Assembly (NCBI GenBank): GCA_023434025.1
Contig: JAEYTL010000016.1
Span: 1 to 29,728 of the forward strand
Length of the DNA: 29,728 nt
Direction of reading: 5' to 3'
From: Bacteroidota bacterium
GTDB lineage: Bacteria > Bacteroidota > Bacteroidia > Flavobacteriales > Flavobacteriaceae
The notes beneath the pieces were generated by a model that saw only the letters and a list, made by a program, of their open reading frames with translations, did not search any database and had not been told where the DNA came from. Positions 1-8,321 of the stretch are shown here, piece by piece. How positions within the stretch are numbered: the stretch's first letter is position 1; the number at the start of each line of letters is the position of its first letter. The position numbers and the translations under genes were made by a program.

Positions 1-5
1 AAAAA

Positions 6-40
6 ATAGCGTGCAAACACAAATGGTTTAAACACGCTAT
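6..40. repeat. Inverted repeat, possible terminator of an upstream gene
   Basis: ATAGCGTG at 6-13 pairs perfectly with CACGCTAT at 33-40. A second short stem, AAAC (15-18) with GTTT (26-29), lies inside. It could be the terminator of a gene outside the window on the left, but a strong U-tract is missing on the plus strand. On the minus strand a run of six T (complement of 1-6) follows the stem, which would suit a leftward-reading terminator. Confidence 0.4.
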
Positions 41-117
41 AGAGACTAGTTCAGAGACTGTCTTGAAAAACAAAACTAATAAAAATTTAGATTTTATTTT
101 GGAAATCAACACAGAAT

Positions 118-303
118 CTATCGGGACACGACTTCGACGCAAATTAATATTCCGTTTTCAACAAATAACCTTGATATAATATCACTTATTGTTACTTTCA
201 ATTCAAACCCAAAAACAATATATTTGGTTTTAGTAAAAACAGAGCAAACTTTAGGTAATTCCTAAACGAGGCGTATATTCGAATGTTTGTAGCAGTTAGC
301 AAC
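118..303 (+). repeat. Diverged direct repeat, copy A
   Basis: This non-coding stretch aligns along its length with 3896-4085 with scattered mismatches and small indels. Shared blocks include TATCGGGACA, GCAAATTAATAT, CCGTTTTCAACAAATA, ACAATATATTTGGTTTTA and ACAGAGCAA, in the same order. It carries no recognisable transposase or coding sequence. Both copies sit upstream of a lineage-specific gene. Confidence 0.75.
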
Positions 304-487
304 GAATACAAATCGACTGTTAATCTTGAATTTAAATACGTTTATCCTTGAGTTGAAGACCATCACTATAGCTGGTTTTATTAAATTGCACTATCTTTCT
401 TTACGAAAATATTTTATCTTAGCAGAAAGTACACAGCTCGCTGGAATAGCCACAGACGGTTAACAGCGAAACATTGGCGGAAATTGA

Positions 488-1585
488 ATGAAAACTACAT
501 TTTACATAGTATTTACCATTTTATCTCAAACAATATTTGGGCAAATTACTTATGAACCAATCTTTATAAACCAGTGTACTAAAGAAGTAGAAAATCATGT
601 TTTTTGGTATTTGACGGATTCATTTAAAATGTATGGTTTTGAAAACTTAGAATCTAAACCTGTGAATTTACCAAAGCCTGGTTTTTATAATCTTCATATC
701 AATATTGATAATCCGACTATCACTATTGAAATAAAATCAAATAAAGTTAACCGAGATACAATCTTTTTAAAAAGACTTGAATTAGGCATTTATATAAGTA
801 ATCCTCCTCATTCTGAATATTTTGATTGTGGAAACCTTGCAAACGGAAAAATTGTCGATTTTTTTGCAAATGGAAATATACGCACTAAAGGCACATTCAA
901 GAAAGGGCAGCCTATTGATACTTTATTTGAGTATCATCGAAATGGCAAGTTATCTGAATTATTTATTCCAAGAAAGAAATGGAAAAAAGTCACCTATTTT
1001 GAAAATGGACAATTAAAATCCGTTTATGATACAAAGAAAAGATTTGAAAAGGAATACTATCAGAATGGACAGTTAAAAAAGGAAGAATTTTGGAATAGAA
1101 AATATATATTGAAGTCAACCGAATTTGATTTAAATGGTAATGTTATAAAAACAACAAATAAGAGAGAACAAAAGAAATTTAATAAAAGTGGGATTGTGAT
1201 CGAAAAGATACGCCGAAAAGAAATTTTAGTTTTTGATAGACTATTTGCTAAACACAGATACGACCGAAAGAATAAATTTTATGAATATCAATGGGAAACA
1301 TTTGACCATCATAACGGAGAATTAAGAAGAAAAATAATATTTAACAGTTACGATTATTTAATGGGTCCTTTTCCCGATAGCTTAAAACAAATTAAAGAGT
1401 TTTCATTCGAGAAAATTTTGTTTTATAAAAATGGAAGAGAATCAAAAAAGATGGAGTTAAACTATGTTTTTGAAAATAATGATTTTGTTAAAAAGATATT
1501 TATCTACAGAAAGGAAGATGACAAATGGATTGAAGAGAAAACAACTACGGCCAACAATGTGTATGAGCAATTGGGGCTTGAGTGA
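488..1585 (+). CDS. Secreted MORN/YwqK-type repeat protein
   Basis: The 365-residue product starts with a signal peptide (hydrophobic residues 5-18, likely cut after the Phe-Gly-Gln near 19). Residues about 20-115 form a domain I do not recognise. From about 115 to 230, and again weakly near 305-330, there are short repeats built around an aromatic residue, then xNG and a polar/Lys-rich segment (FANGNI, YHRNGKL, YFENGQL, YYQNGQL, FDLNGNV). This is the pattern of the MORN variant found in YwqK-like 'toxin-antitoxin system antitoxin component' annotations, a name that says little about function in Bacteroidota. The protein is probably exported to the periplasm or outer surface. Codon use is visibly AT-rich compared with genes right of 6.8 kb, which fits an accessory origin. 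The molecular role is unknown. Confidence 0.75.
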   Translation: MKTTFYIVFTILSQTIFGQITYEPIFINQCTKEVENHVFWYLTDSFKMYGFENLESKPVNLPKPGFYNLHINIDNPTITIEIKSNKVNRDTIFLKRLELGIYISNPPHSEYFDCGNLANGKIVDFFANGNIRTKGTFKKGQPIDTLFEYHRNGKLSELFIPRKKWKKVTYFENGQLKSVYDTKKRFEKEYYQNGQLKKEEFWNRKYILKSTEFDLNGNVIKTTNKREQKKFNKSGIVIEKIRRKEILVFDRLFAKHRYDRKNKFYEYQWETFDHHNGELRRKIIFNSYDYLMGPFPDSLKQIKEFSFEKILFYKNGRESKKMELNYVFENNDFVKKIFIYRKEDDKWIEEKTTTANNVYEQLGLE

Positions 1586-1704
1586 AAAAAACATAAATAC
1601 AAACAAAAGAGAAAGGTCAATACTAAATCAAAGTTCTGTACTTTGAAAACCCTGCGTGTAGACCCAAAACCTCATATACAATCCTAACTAAAAAAAAACA
1701 CATT

Positions 1705-2538
1705 TTGACAACCCAACAGACATATCAAATCTTTCAACACAAACAGAAACTGAACGTCATTATTACAGTTTGTATTATGCTGTTCGTTTTTGTAAATGTG
1801 ATGTTGGATTTTGTGTATACATTGGTTCAGGATTCTTCATTTTACATTTCGGAATCCCTGTTATTTAGTTCTTATTGGTTTTTATTCCTGCCTTTACTGA
1901 CATTCGTTTTAAAGACAGTAAAAGAAAAAGAAAGGTCAGGTATAAAATTACTTTCTGTAAATTCTGCAATTGCAATTCACTTATTTTCATATCCTGCACT
2001 GGTCTGGCTTATCTCAAAAATATTCTACAACCATACTTTTGATTACTGGCAGACTTTCAATTTCGGGCTATCGGCTTATTTTATAAAAACAGTAATTATT
2101 TATGGCTTTTCAGCAGTCGCTTTTGCCCTGCTGAACAAAAAAATGAAATCTGCAGAGACAGAAAATAAAATTGATGTGAAAACAGATAACCAAAATTTCA
2201 TCGCTTCTATCTTAATTTCTTACAACAACAAAAAATTACTGATACAGGTTAACGACATTCTTTATTTTTCGGCTGACTCGCCCTACATCAGCATTTATCA
2301 TTCTTCAAAAAAATACCTGCATACCGGAACATTAAAATCTCTGGAAACTCAATTAAACGACAATCAGTTTATACGTATTCACAAATCACACATTATAAAC
2401 ATCCACAAAATTTCATCTATACAATCCCGGCAAAATGGCGATTATGATATTACACTTTCCGATAACACCATTTTGAGAGCAAGCCGCAGTTATGCTAAAA
2501 ACTTCAAATCAAAATTCCATCAGCTCACCACAAAATAA
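1705..2538 (+). CDS. Membrane-anchored LytTR-family DNA-binding regulator
   Basis: The 277-residue protein has four predicted membrane segments in its N-terminal half (about 18-40, 48-68, 85-105 and 123-143). A LytTR DNA-binding domain fills about 165-275, with the usual order: the short strand around LLIQVNDILYF, the segment SPYISIYHSSKKYLHTGTL, FIRIHKSHIINI and a final LRASRSY. This is the Bacteroidota architecture in which LytTR is tethered to a membrane domain instead of a receiver domain. Its signal is unknown. TTG at 1705 is chosen because the only early alternative, the ATG for Met25, would cut into the first membrane segment. The lipoprotein gene follows after 70 bases on the same strand and is an obvious candidate target, but it seems to have its own promoter. 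Confidence 0.85.
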   Translation: MTTQQTYQIFQHKQKLNVIITVCIMLFVFVNVMLDFVYTLVQDSSFYISESLLFSSYWFLFLPLLTFVLKTVKEKERSGIKLLSVNSAIAIHLFSYPALVWLISKIFYNHTFDYWQTFNFGLSAYFIKTVIIYGFSAVAFALLNKKMKSAETENKIDVKTDNQNFIASILISYNNKKLLIQVNDILYFSADSPYISIYHSSKKYLHTGTLKSLETQLNDNQFIRIHKSHIINIHKISSIQSRQNGDYDITLSDNTILRASRSYAKNFKSKFHQLTTK

Positions 2539-2559
2539 ACTCGTCTTACCGTATTTCAT

Positions 2560-2591
2560 TTGTAAACCACCTGTTTCTAAAACCATATTTG
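2560..2591 (+). promoter_or_regulatory. Candidate Bacteroidota promoter of the dioxygenase lipoprotein gene
   Basis: TTG at 2560-2562 is followed after 21 bases by CATATTTG (2584-2591), seven of eight matches to TAnnTTTG. The gene's ATG lies 17 bases further on. The spacing fits the Bacteroidota -33/-7 pattern. Confidence 0.5.
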
Positions 2592-2608
2592 CAGAAAAAT
2601 GTTGAACA

Positions 2609-3808
2609 ATGAAAAAATTGGTGCTTTGCAAAATACTGCTTGTGTGTTTGCTATTTACAGGCTGTAACGGACAGACAAATGAAAAAACACTTACCGAAAA
2701 AAACAAAATTGCAGGTGGTGGTTGCGATGGCTGTGAACTGATGTATATCGGAATGCCTAAAGAAATCCATTCGGTAGACACAAGTCTCGGTTGGCACGAA
2801 AAAGGGCAAAAACTGATTGTTACCGGAACGGTATTTCAATTAGACGGAAAAACACCGGCAAAAGACGTTATCCTTTATTATTGGCAAACCGATAATGACG
2901 GTTATTATTCTCCAAAACCTGAAATGGACGAAAGAACAAAACGCCACGGACACATTCGTGGTTGGGTAAAAACCGATGCAAACGGGAAATATACGATTAA
3001 GACCATTCGACCATCACCCTACCCTGATGATGTTTCGCCCGCACATATTCACTTGTCCATTAAAGAACCTGATGTAGCGAATGAATATTATACGGATGAA
3101 ATTCATTTCGATGACGACAAATTGCTTATTCCGTATAAAAAGAAAACTAAATTAGAGAACAGAGGCGGCAGTGGTATTGTGAGAATACTACTAAAAGACA
3201 GTTTGCAAATTGCCGAACACGATATTGTTCTCGGGCTGAATATCCCGAATTATCCAAAGAAAACAACAGCTTCCGTTCAGTCAGGATTAAATATTGGTGA
3301 AGACCAGCCGTCTTTCATTCCCTATCACGCATTCGGACCAGACAAGGGAACACAGACCTGCCCTGTTTGTAAATACGGACGCTACCACGGCATTGTTTAT
3401 TTTGTAGGCAATCATCCCGATTGGACAGAAATAAAAACCTGGCTGAAATTTTTAGAGCAAGAAAGTGAAAAACGAAAAAAATATTTGAAAGTCTATTTTG
3501 TATATGGCAATGAGAAAAACGATCACAAAACCGAAAGGCAAAAGCATTTGGAAAATTTAGGGAATGAGTTGAGTCTCAAAAACACCGCTCTGACTTTTGT
3601 GCCTTCGTTTTCCGATAAAGAAACCGAAGCAAACCTGAACAACATAAACCCTGAAGTTAAAAATACTTTTGTCATCTATAAGCACAGAAGTATCGTAGAT
3701 AAATACATTGACCTAAAACCAACCATTGAACATTTCAAGATGCTTTCGAATTCGTTAGACAAGACACAAGGTGACTATTTTGATTTGCCCGAACCAAAAC
3801 ACGAATAA
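2609..3808 (+). CDS. Lipoprotein: intradiol dioxygenase-like domain fused to a thioredoxin-like domain
   Basis: This 399-residue lipoprotein has the lipobox LFTGC, with Cys19 as the lipidated residue. Residues about 68-210 match the intradiol ring-cleavage (protocatechuate 3,4-dioxygenase-like) beta-sandwich: WQTDNDGYY, RGWVKTDANGKY, TIRPSPYP and SPAHIHL. The likely Fe(III) ligands are all present: a Tyr at 99/100, Tyr138, His146 and His148. A CxxC pair (39-42) precedes the domain. Residues about 225-399 are a second domain with CPVC at 251-254, followed by alternating strands and helices (GIVYFVG, LKVYFVYG, TFVIYKH) that look thioredoxin-like. The protein is probably anchored in the envelope. 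Whether it cleaves catechols is unproven, since lipoproteins of this family are often annotated only by homology. The upstream LytTR gene is on the same strand. Confidence 0.8.
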   Translation: MKKLVLCKILLVCLLFTGCNGQTNEKTLTEKNKIAGGGCDGCELMYIGMPKEIHSVDTSLGWHEKGQKLIVTGTVFQLDGKTPAKDVILYYWQTDNDGYYSPKPEMDERTKRHGHIRGWVKTDANGKYTIKTIRPSPYPDDVSPAHIHLSIKEPDVANEYYTDEIHFDDDKLLIPYKKKTKLENRGGSGIVRILLKDSLQIAEHDIVLGLNIPNYPKKTTASVQSGLNIGEDQPSFIPYHAFGPDKGTQTCPVCKYGRYHGIVYFVGNHPDWTEIKTWLKFLEQESEKRKKYLKVYFVYGNEKNDHKTERQKHLENLGNELSLKNTALTFVPSFSDKETEANLNNINPEVKNTFVIYKHRSIVDKYIDLKPTIEHFKMLSNSLDKTQGDYFDLPEPKHE

Positions 3809-4103
3809 AAAGGGTATGCTGCTAACATTGTATCGCGGGTAAAGCCCTGCTGCCCGGAGTCTGCTTACTGCCACGCTGCTCTTTGATTCCGATTGCTATC
3901 GGGACATGGCTTCGAAGCAAATTAATATGCCGTTTTCAACAAATAGTCTTACAAAATATCCCTAACTATTACTTTCAAATCAAACCAAAAAACAATATAT
4001 TTGGTTTTAAGTAGAAACAGAGCAAGCTTTCGCCAATCTACCTAAAAAAGAGGTGTATATACGAAGGTTTGTATCGCATAGCTACAAATTAGCAGATATT
4101 GTA
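3809..4103. other. Non-coding region with repeat copy B
   Basis: No gene is seen. The first ~85 bases are GC-richer and contain TGCTAACATTG and a run of CTGC motifs. The rest is occupied by repeat copy B. An open frame can be extended upstream to 4053, but those codons fall inside the repeat and are unlikely to be protein-coding. Confidence 0.5.
3896..4085 (+). repeat. Diverged direct repeat, copy B
   Basis: This is the second copy of the repeat seen at 118-303, in the same orientation. It contains a perfect inverted repeat, AAACCAAA (3982-3989) with TTTGGTTT (4000-4007); in copy A the left arm carries one extra C. The repeat ends about 20 bases before the next gene's likely start. Confidence 0.75.
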
Positions 4104-4649
4104 ATGAACACGATACATCTAAAAGAATTTATCAGGACAGGGCAATTCGGAACAATATCAATTGGCTCAACAAAGACTGACGTAATTAATGCTCTCGGAA
4201 ATAAATTTGATTTTGCCGATTGTGATGAAACTCAAATCATAAAGTATGGTTGGTATGAATTCTTTTATTGGACTGATAGTGAATTAATATTTGGTATTCA
4301 AAACGACCATTTGCAGGCAGACTGCACTAACCATAAAGAAATGATTGACTTCAAAAGTAAGTTATGGACCATTGACAAATGGTTTTTACAGGTCAGTAAG
4401 AATATTACCTTCAGGCAGATCGAAAGCTTTTTAACGGCAGAAAAAATTCCTTATGAGATAATCCCTGCATACAAAGGTTGTGAAGAGAATGTAATAAAAT
4501 GTTTGAAAAGTAATGTAACACTTGATTTCGTTAATAAATACAGACTCATTGAATACGATGAAAAGGGGAAATTTAAAAACTGGAAGGAATTTGTTGAAGA
4601 TGACCAGCCAAATTTTGTATTAAATGGAATAAGACTATTCGAATATTAG
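4104..4649 (+). CDS. Unrecognised cytosolic protein, accessory gene
   Basis: The product is 181 residues from the ATG at 4104. An upstream ATG at 4053 would add 17 residues encoded by repeat copy B, so the later start is preferred. There is no signal peptide or membrane segment. The N-terminal third has the pattern GQFGTISIGSTKTDVINALG, then a short Tyr/Trp-rich strand region (YGWYEFFYW) and FGIQNDH. I associate this layout (G-FG-i-lG-tk--v---LG, then -i-f-f---l--i--D) with widespread uncharacterised proteins in Bacteroidota and cyanobacteria; that is memory of a pattern, not a database result. An immunity or cargo role in an accessory block is possible but not shown. Confidence 0.65.
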   Translation: MNTIHLKEFIRTGQFGTISIGSTKTDVINALGNKFDFADCDETQIIKYGWYEFFYWTDSELIFGIQNDHLQADCTNHKEMIDFKSKLWTIDKWFLQVSKNITFRQIESFLTAEKIPYEIIPAYKGCEENVIKCLKSNVTLDFVNKYRLIEYDEKGKFKNWKEFVEDDQPNFVLNGIRLFEY

Positions 4650-4727
4650 AACAACATCGGTTTCGGTTGGACAATAGGCAGCTAAAGTACTTCTATGAGA
4701 TATTTTTTTAGTGTAAAGAATCTGCCA

Positions 4728-4794
4728 CATTACCTGCTCTCCGAAATCTAATCATCAGCACACTGCTATTTCAGAAGTAATACTTCAGGTAATG
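4728..4794. repeat. Inverted repeat upstream of the gene at 4825
   Basis: CATTACCTG (4728-4736) and CAGGTAATG (4786-4794) are perfect 9-base inverted arms, 49 bases apart, ending 30 bases before the GTG start at 4825. This could be a regulator site or a remnant boundary. The separation is long for a simple terminator. Confidence 0.4.
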
Positions 4795-4824
4795 GAAACG
4801 TTGTAAAACAGTAAAAATTAACCC

Positions 4825-5667
4825 GTGAAACCATTTTTATTTTTAATACTTATTATTTTAGTTCCCTTCATCACAAAAAGTCAGGATTTGAACGGCAGAT
4901 GGAGCGGAACAGGAACTCAAAAAATTGGTGACCGGGTATTTACATACCATACAGAAGCACATATCATACATAAAGGAAATAAACTCTCCGGAAAAATAGT
5001 TACTGTAGAAACCGGGACAAAAAATCATTCTATTGTTAAAATTAACGGTACAATAAAAAACGGTAAAGTAAAACTATATCCCGATAAAATTGTAAGGATT
5101 GATTTTCCGCAACCTAATTATGAAATTGTTTGTATCCGTAATTTTAAAGGTGAATTTACCGAAGATGAAATTAATAACAGGTTAGTAATTGAATTGGAAA
5201 GTTATGGTATGGACATAAAATATAATTTAATAACCAAAACTTATTCAGATGGAAATTGCCCCCCAAGTACTTATAGACTAACAAAAAAAAGACATGAAAA
5301 CGATAATCAAAGCGTAATCGCAGAAGATTTTGTTGCACCTGTAATGACGGGTAAAAAAGAAATTAAACTTTCCGCAAAAGCCGTAAAAATAAAAGTTTGG
5401 GATAAATATGAAGAAGACGGTGACCTTATTAATCTTTATCTGAATGGAAAGATCCTGTTTTCAGATTTAGAGGTTACAAAAAAAGGAGAAATTTTGGAGA
5501 TTGAACTGCAACCGGGCGATAACATTATAGAGATTGAAGCACTAAATGAAGGAAGGGTATCGCCAAACACCAGTGCAATCAGAGTTTTTGTTCATGATCA
5601 GCAACACGACATTATCCTTTCGGCTAAAAAAGGAAAGCGGGATTCTCTTAAAATTATTCTGGACTAA
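4825..5667 (+). CDS. Secreted beta-rich protein with a C-terminal domain shared with the gene at 21797
   Basis: The 280-residue product begins with GTG; a signal peptide (about 1-19, cut near Lys-Ser-Gln) directly follows and supports this start. Residues about 21-155 are beta-rich, with NGRWSGTGTQ near the N-terminus and KLSGKI and YRLTKKR later, a lipocalin/avidin-like look without a confident family. Residues about 185-280 form a separate domain with DGD (198-200), LNGK (206-209), ELQPGDN, ALNEG (239-243) and PNT (247-249). The same motifs occur in the same order in the protein at 21797-22420. The location is probably periplasmic or extracellular. Function is unknown. Confidence 0.75.
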   Translation: MKPFLFLILIILVPFITKSQDLNGRWSGTGTQKIGDRVFTYHTEAHIIHKGNKLSGKIVTVETGTKNHSIVKINGTIKNGKVKLYPDKIVRIDFPQPNYEIVCIRNFKGEFTEDEINNRLVIELESYGMDIKYNLITKTYSDGNCPPSTYRLTKKRHENDNQSVIAEDFVAPVMTGKKEIKLSAKAVKIKVWDKYEEDGDLINLYLNGKILFSDLEVTKKGEILEIELQPGDNIIEIEALNEGRVSPNTSAIRVFVHDQQHDIILSAKKGKRDSLKIILD

Positions 5668-5843
5668 TTTATTATATTCACCCCTGCTCTGCAAATACCT
5701 CACCGCTTTGCGGAATTTTAGGCCAGGATAAACAAAATTTTAATATTTTTGATAGCCGTTAAAATTTTTGTAGAAAACAAATGTTGATCCCGTAAAACCG
5801 GAAGACATTTATCGGACTGAGCAAGGCAGAAACCCAAACTTAA

Positions 5844-6677
5844 ATGAAAAAACAAATCACTGTTGATAACGCTGTAATGATAGGATATCTGATGGTCAAT
5901 GTTCCGGTATTCATTGTGCTTATCGGCTGTCCGGCACTTGCTCTTTACTTATCCCGGCTGAATCTGATTTCCGGCTGGGGAATCGGAATGGGTTTTCTGA
6001 TTGGTTTTGTTTTAGCCTGGCTGGTCTGGAGTATTACGATAACCAAATGGAGAATTTGGGCTTTTGAGCATGTCAGAAACGTTCACGAATTGAAGAAAAG
6101 AGCCATACAGGAAAAACTGATCTGGAAAGACGGAAGCTTTTTTGAAAATACCGAAATAAGGAGCAGCAAGGATAAAGCAAGACTGAAAAAACTGGAAAAG
6201 AAATTTGAAAAAGAAGACGAATATAAAGAAGACTATTCACTACCGTCTAAAACCGAAATTTTTTATTCAAAAGCTCTGAACTACTTTGAACTCGGAACTT
6301 CAATTTTAATAATCGGAGTGGGTATTTACTTTCTCCTTAAAGGAGAAACCAACTATTCCATTTTGGGGTCAGTTATGTTTGTAATCGGGCTTTACAGTGC
6401 TGTTAAAGAATCCCGAAAAACATTAAACAAACCTCAAATTACAGTTGACAATACGGGAATTACAACAAAAAATGTTGGTTTTAAAGATTGGTCATCCATA
6501 AAAAATGAAGAAGTTATTCAGGAAAGTTATGGAAAATCCGCAAAATCATATCTGACGTATTTTTATGATAAAAATAAATATGAAAAAGTAGAGATTGACC
6601 CGCTGAATGTCACGCACAGAGAACTGGAAAATATTATACGAACCTACAGAATGAGAAGCGATAAAAACGATCGTTAA
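5844..6677 (+). CDS. Membrane protein of unknown function
   Basis: The 277-residue product has two hydrophobic segments near the N-terminus (about 10-34 and 40-64). A Lys/Glu-rich, probably helical stretch follows (about 75-140). A second hydrophobic pair is at about 152-168 and 172-188, and a soluble C-terminal domain spans about 195-277. The last part (QITVDNTGI, VGFKDWSSIKNEEVIQESYG, YEKVEIDPLNV, LENIIRTYR) has the layout of a small PH-like beta domain of the kind found at the end of many Bacteroidota membrane proteins, but this is inference. It stands alone between a secreted protein gene and the converging MBOAT operon. Confidence 0.65.
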   Translation: MKKQITVDNAVMIGYLMVNVPVFIVLIGCPALALYLSRLNLISGWGIGMGFLIGFVLAWLVWSITITKWRIWAFEHVRNVHELKKRAIQEKLIWKDGSFFENTEIRSSKDKARLKKLEKKFEKEDEYKEDYSLPSKTEIFYSKALNYFELGTSILIIGVGIYFLLKGETNYSILGSVMFVIGLYSAVKESRKTLNKPQITVDNTGITTKNVGFKDWSSIKNEEVIQESYGKSAKSYLTYFYDKNKYEKVEIDPLNVTHRELENIIRTYRMRSDKNDR

Positions 6678-6806
6678 CGTCGATAACTGCTTCACAAACT
6701 GTTTTGACAGCCTGTTTCGCTACCTTGAGATGCTGTTTTCAGAAAAGCTTTATCTCTGTAGAGACAGCACATTGTTTTTCCGGCATTACATCACAAAAGT
6801 GGAATC

Positions 6807-8321
6807 CTAAAACTGAAAATAAATAAACGGCTGCGGTCCTGCTGAAGCCGTGGCATACACAATCCAATACACAAAAGCGAGCACAATGGCTTTACCCACC
6901 AAAGGTATAGCATCAAAGCTTTTCCGGAGGAGCTTAATGATATTGGCTGGCAGAAAATGCCATACAAAACCAATGGCAATCAGTAAAAACACATTCTGGT
7001 ACCCCTGGACAATAATCAGCCATTGGTTAGGGTTAAAGGTAATGCTGCCGATATTATTAATGATTTCAAAAGCCGTGTAAAAATCTTTGGCCCGGAAGAA
7101 CAACCAGCAAAACGCCACAAAATGAAACGTCAGGAAAACCTGAATGGTTCTGACAAAATAGTTTTTAGGCAACTTGATGAACATGCCAAAAAAACGTTCT
7201 ACGGCCAGAGCCAGTCCGTGTAAAACGCCCCAGAACACAAACTTCCACGAAGCTCCGTGCCATAAGCCGCCCAACAGCATCGTGAGAAAGAGGTTGATAT
7301 AGGTCCGGAATTTCCCTTTGCGGTTGCCCCCCAAGGAAATATACAGGTAATCTCTTAACCAGGACGACAACGAAATATGCCAGCGTCGCCAGAACTCCGT
7401 GACCGAAGCGGATTGGTAGGGTGTTCTGAAATTCGGCGGTAACCAAAAGCCCATCAGCAACGCCAGCCCGATTGCCATATCGGAATAACCGGAAAAGTCG
7501 CAATAAATCTGGATGGCATAGCCGTAGGAAGCCATCAGGTTTTCAAAGGCCGAATAACTGTTGGGAGCGTCAAACACCCGATCGACAAAGTTGATGGAAA
7601 TGTAATCGGAAATCACGGCTTTCTTTAACAAACCTCCGATGATCAGGAACAAGGCGGCATTGAACTCTTCTTTGGTCAGCTTTAATTTTTTATAGATCTG
7701 CGGTATAAAATCACTGGCACGAACAATCGGACCGGCCACCAGCTGCGGGAAGAAGGAAACGAAAAACAAAAAGTCCATAAAACTTTTCGTGGGTTCAAGC
7801 TCCTTCCGATAGACATCGATTGTATAACTCAGGGTCTGAAAGGTGTAGAACGAGATTCCGACCGGCAGAATGATATCCTGAAATTCAAAATTCCTATCAA
7901 AAAGCAAATTGGTATTGTCAATAAAGAAATTGGTATATTTAAAGTACCCCAACAGCCCCAGGTTCGCCACCAGGCTGACAATCAGATAAAATTTCCGGTA
8001 AAAATGATTCTTTTCCTCATAAATTAATTTGGCAATAACATAATCTAACACTGAGGAGAAAATAATCAGTAAAAAGAATACCCCGCTTGATTTATAATAG
8101 AAAAAAAGCGAAAAAGCCACCACATAAGCAATCCGCAGCCGGTGTGTTTTTTGTGTCAGGATATAAAAGAAATAAAACACCAGGAACAACCCCAAAAACA
8201 AGGCACTGTTGAACAGCAGCGGTTTTTGCGGATCAAAGACAAACCAGCTTTGTACCTGTTCGCCGGTAATATTTCCAATATGCTGATCGACCCAGCGGTT
8301 AAAATTAAAAAGCGGTATCAC
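6807..8321 (-). CDS. MBOAT-family O-acyltransferase (AlgI/DltB/PatA-like)
   Basis: This 504-residue polytopic inner-membrane protein matches the membrane-bound O-acyltransferase family in length and motifs. These include GISFYTFQTLSY (155-166), FPQLVAGPIVR (191-201), IYCDFSGYSDMAIG (272-285), EFWRRWHISLSSWLRDYLY (309-327) and GGLWHGA with the conserved His355. Such proteins move an acyl group, usually acetyl, across the membrane to a periplasmic partner or polysaccharide. It is the last gene of the operon. Its GTG start overlaps the stop of the SGNH-LysM gene in a GTGA, so translation is probably coupled. The two SGNH partners suggest a PatA/PatB- or AlgI/AlgJ/AlgX-type O-acetylation system rather than D-alanylation, because no dltA or dltC is nearby. 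Confidence 0.92.
   Translation of the reverse strand: MIPLFNFNRWVDQHIGNITGEQVQSWFVFDPQKPLLFNSALFLGLFLVFYFFYILTQKTHRLRIAYVVAFSLFFYYKSSGVFFLLIIFSSVLDYVIAKLIYEEKNHFYRKFYLIVSLVANLGLLGYFKYTNFFIDNTNLLFDRNFEFQDIILPVGISFYTFQTLSYTIDVYRKELEPTKSFMDFLFFVSFFPQLVAGPIVRASDFIPQIYKKLKLTKEEFNAALFLIIGGLLKKAVISDYISINFVDRVFDAPNSYSAFENLMASYGYAIQIYCDFSGYSDMAIGLALLMGFWLPPNFRTPYQSASVTEFWRRWHISLSSWLRDYLYISLGGNRKGKFRTYINLFLTMLLGGLWHGASWKFVFWGVLHGLALAVERFFGMFIKLPKNYFVRTIQVFLTFHFVAFCWLFFRAKDFYTAFEIINNIGSITFNPNQWLIIVQGYQNVFLLIAIGFVWHFLPANIIKLLRKSFDAIPLVGKAIVLAFVYWIVYATASAGPQPFIYFQF

Larger units (their letters stand above)
1..487. other. AT-rich non-coding region left of the first gene
   Basis: I see no credible gene here. 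The stretch begins with a hairpin at 6-40 and contains copy A of a diverged ~185-base repeat (118-303). The last 30 bases before the first gene include AACATTGGCGG, which resembles the AACATTG seen just after the dioxygenase gene near 3833. No convincing TAnnTTTG promoter element was found directly before the gene at 488. Confidence 0.5.

Noticed and set aside
118..303. Repeat copies considered as insertion sequences or integron attC sites
   Set aside because: No transposase or integrase, no clear terminal inverted repeats or target duplications, and no clear attC core sites were seen.
4053..4103. ATG start extending the gene at 4104 by 17 residues
   Set aside because: The extra codons lie within repeat copy B, whose other copy is non-coding in the same position.
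6678..6806. Terminator for the MBOAT operon in the gap to the gene at 5844
   Set aside because: Only a short TCTCT/AGAGA stem with a 2-base loop was found, too weak to call.
7165..7503. 112-codon frame overlapping the MBOAT gene on the same strand
   Set aside because: It is Arg/Gly-rich from a shifted frame inside a gene with strong family motifs.
6807..8321. MBOAT as DltB of teichoic-acid D-alanylation
   Set aside because: No dltA or dltC nearby, and the partners are SGNH hydrolases, which fit O-acetylation better.
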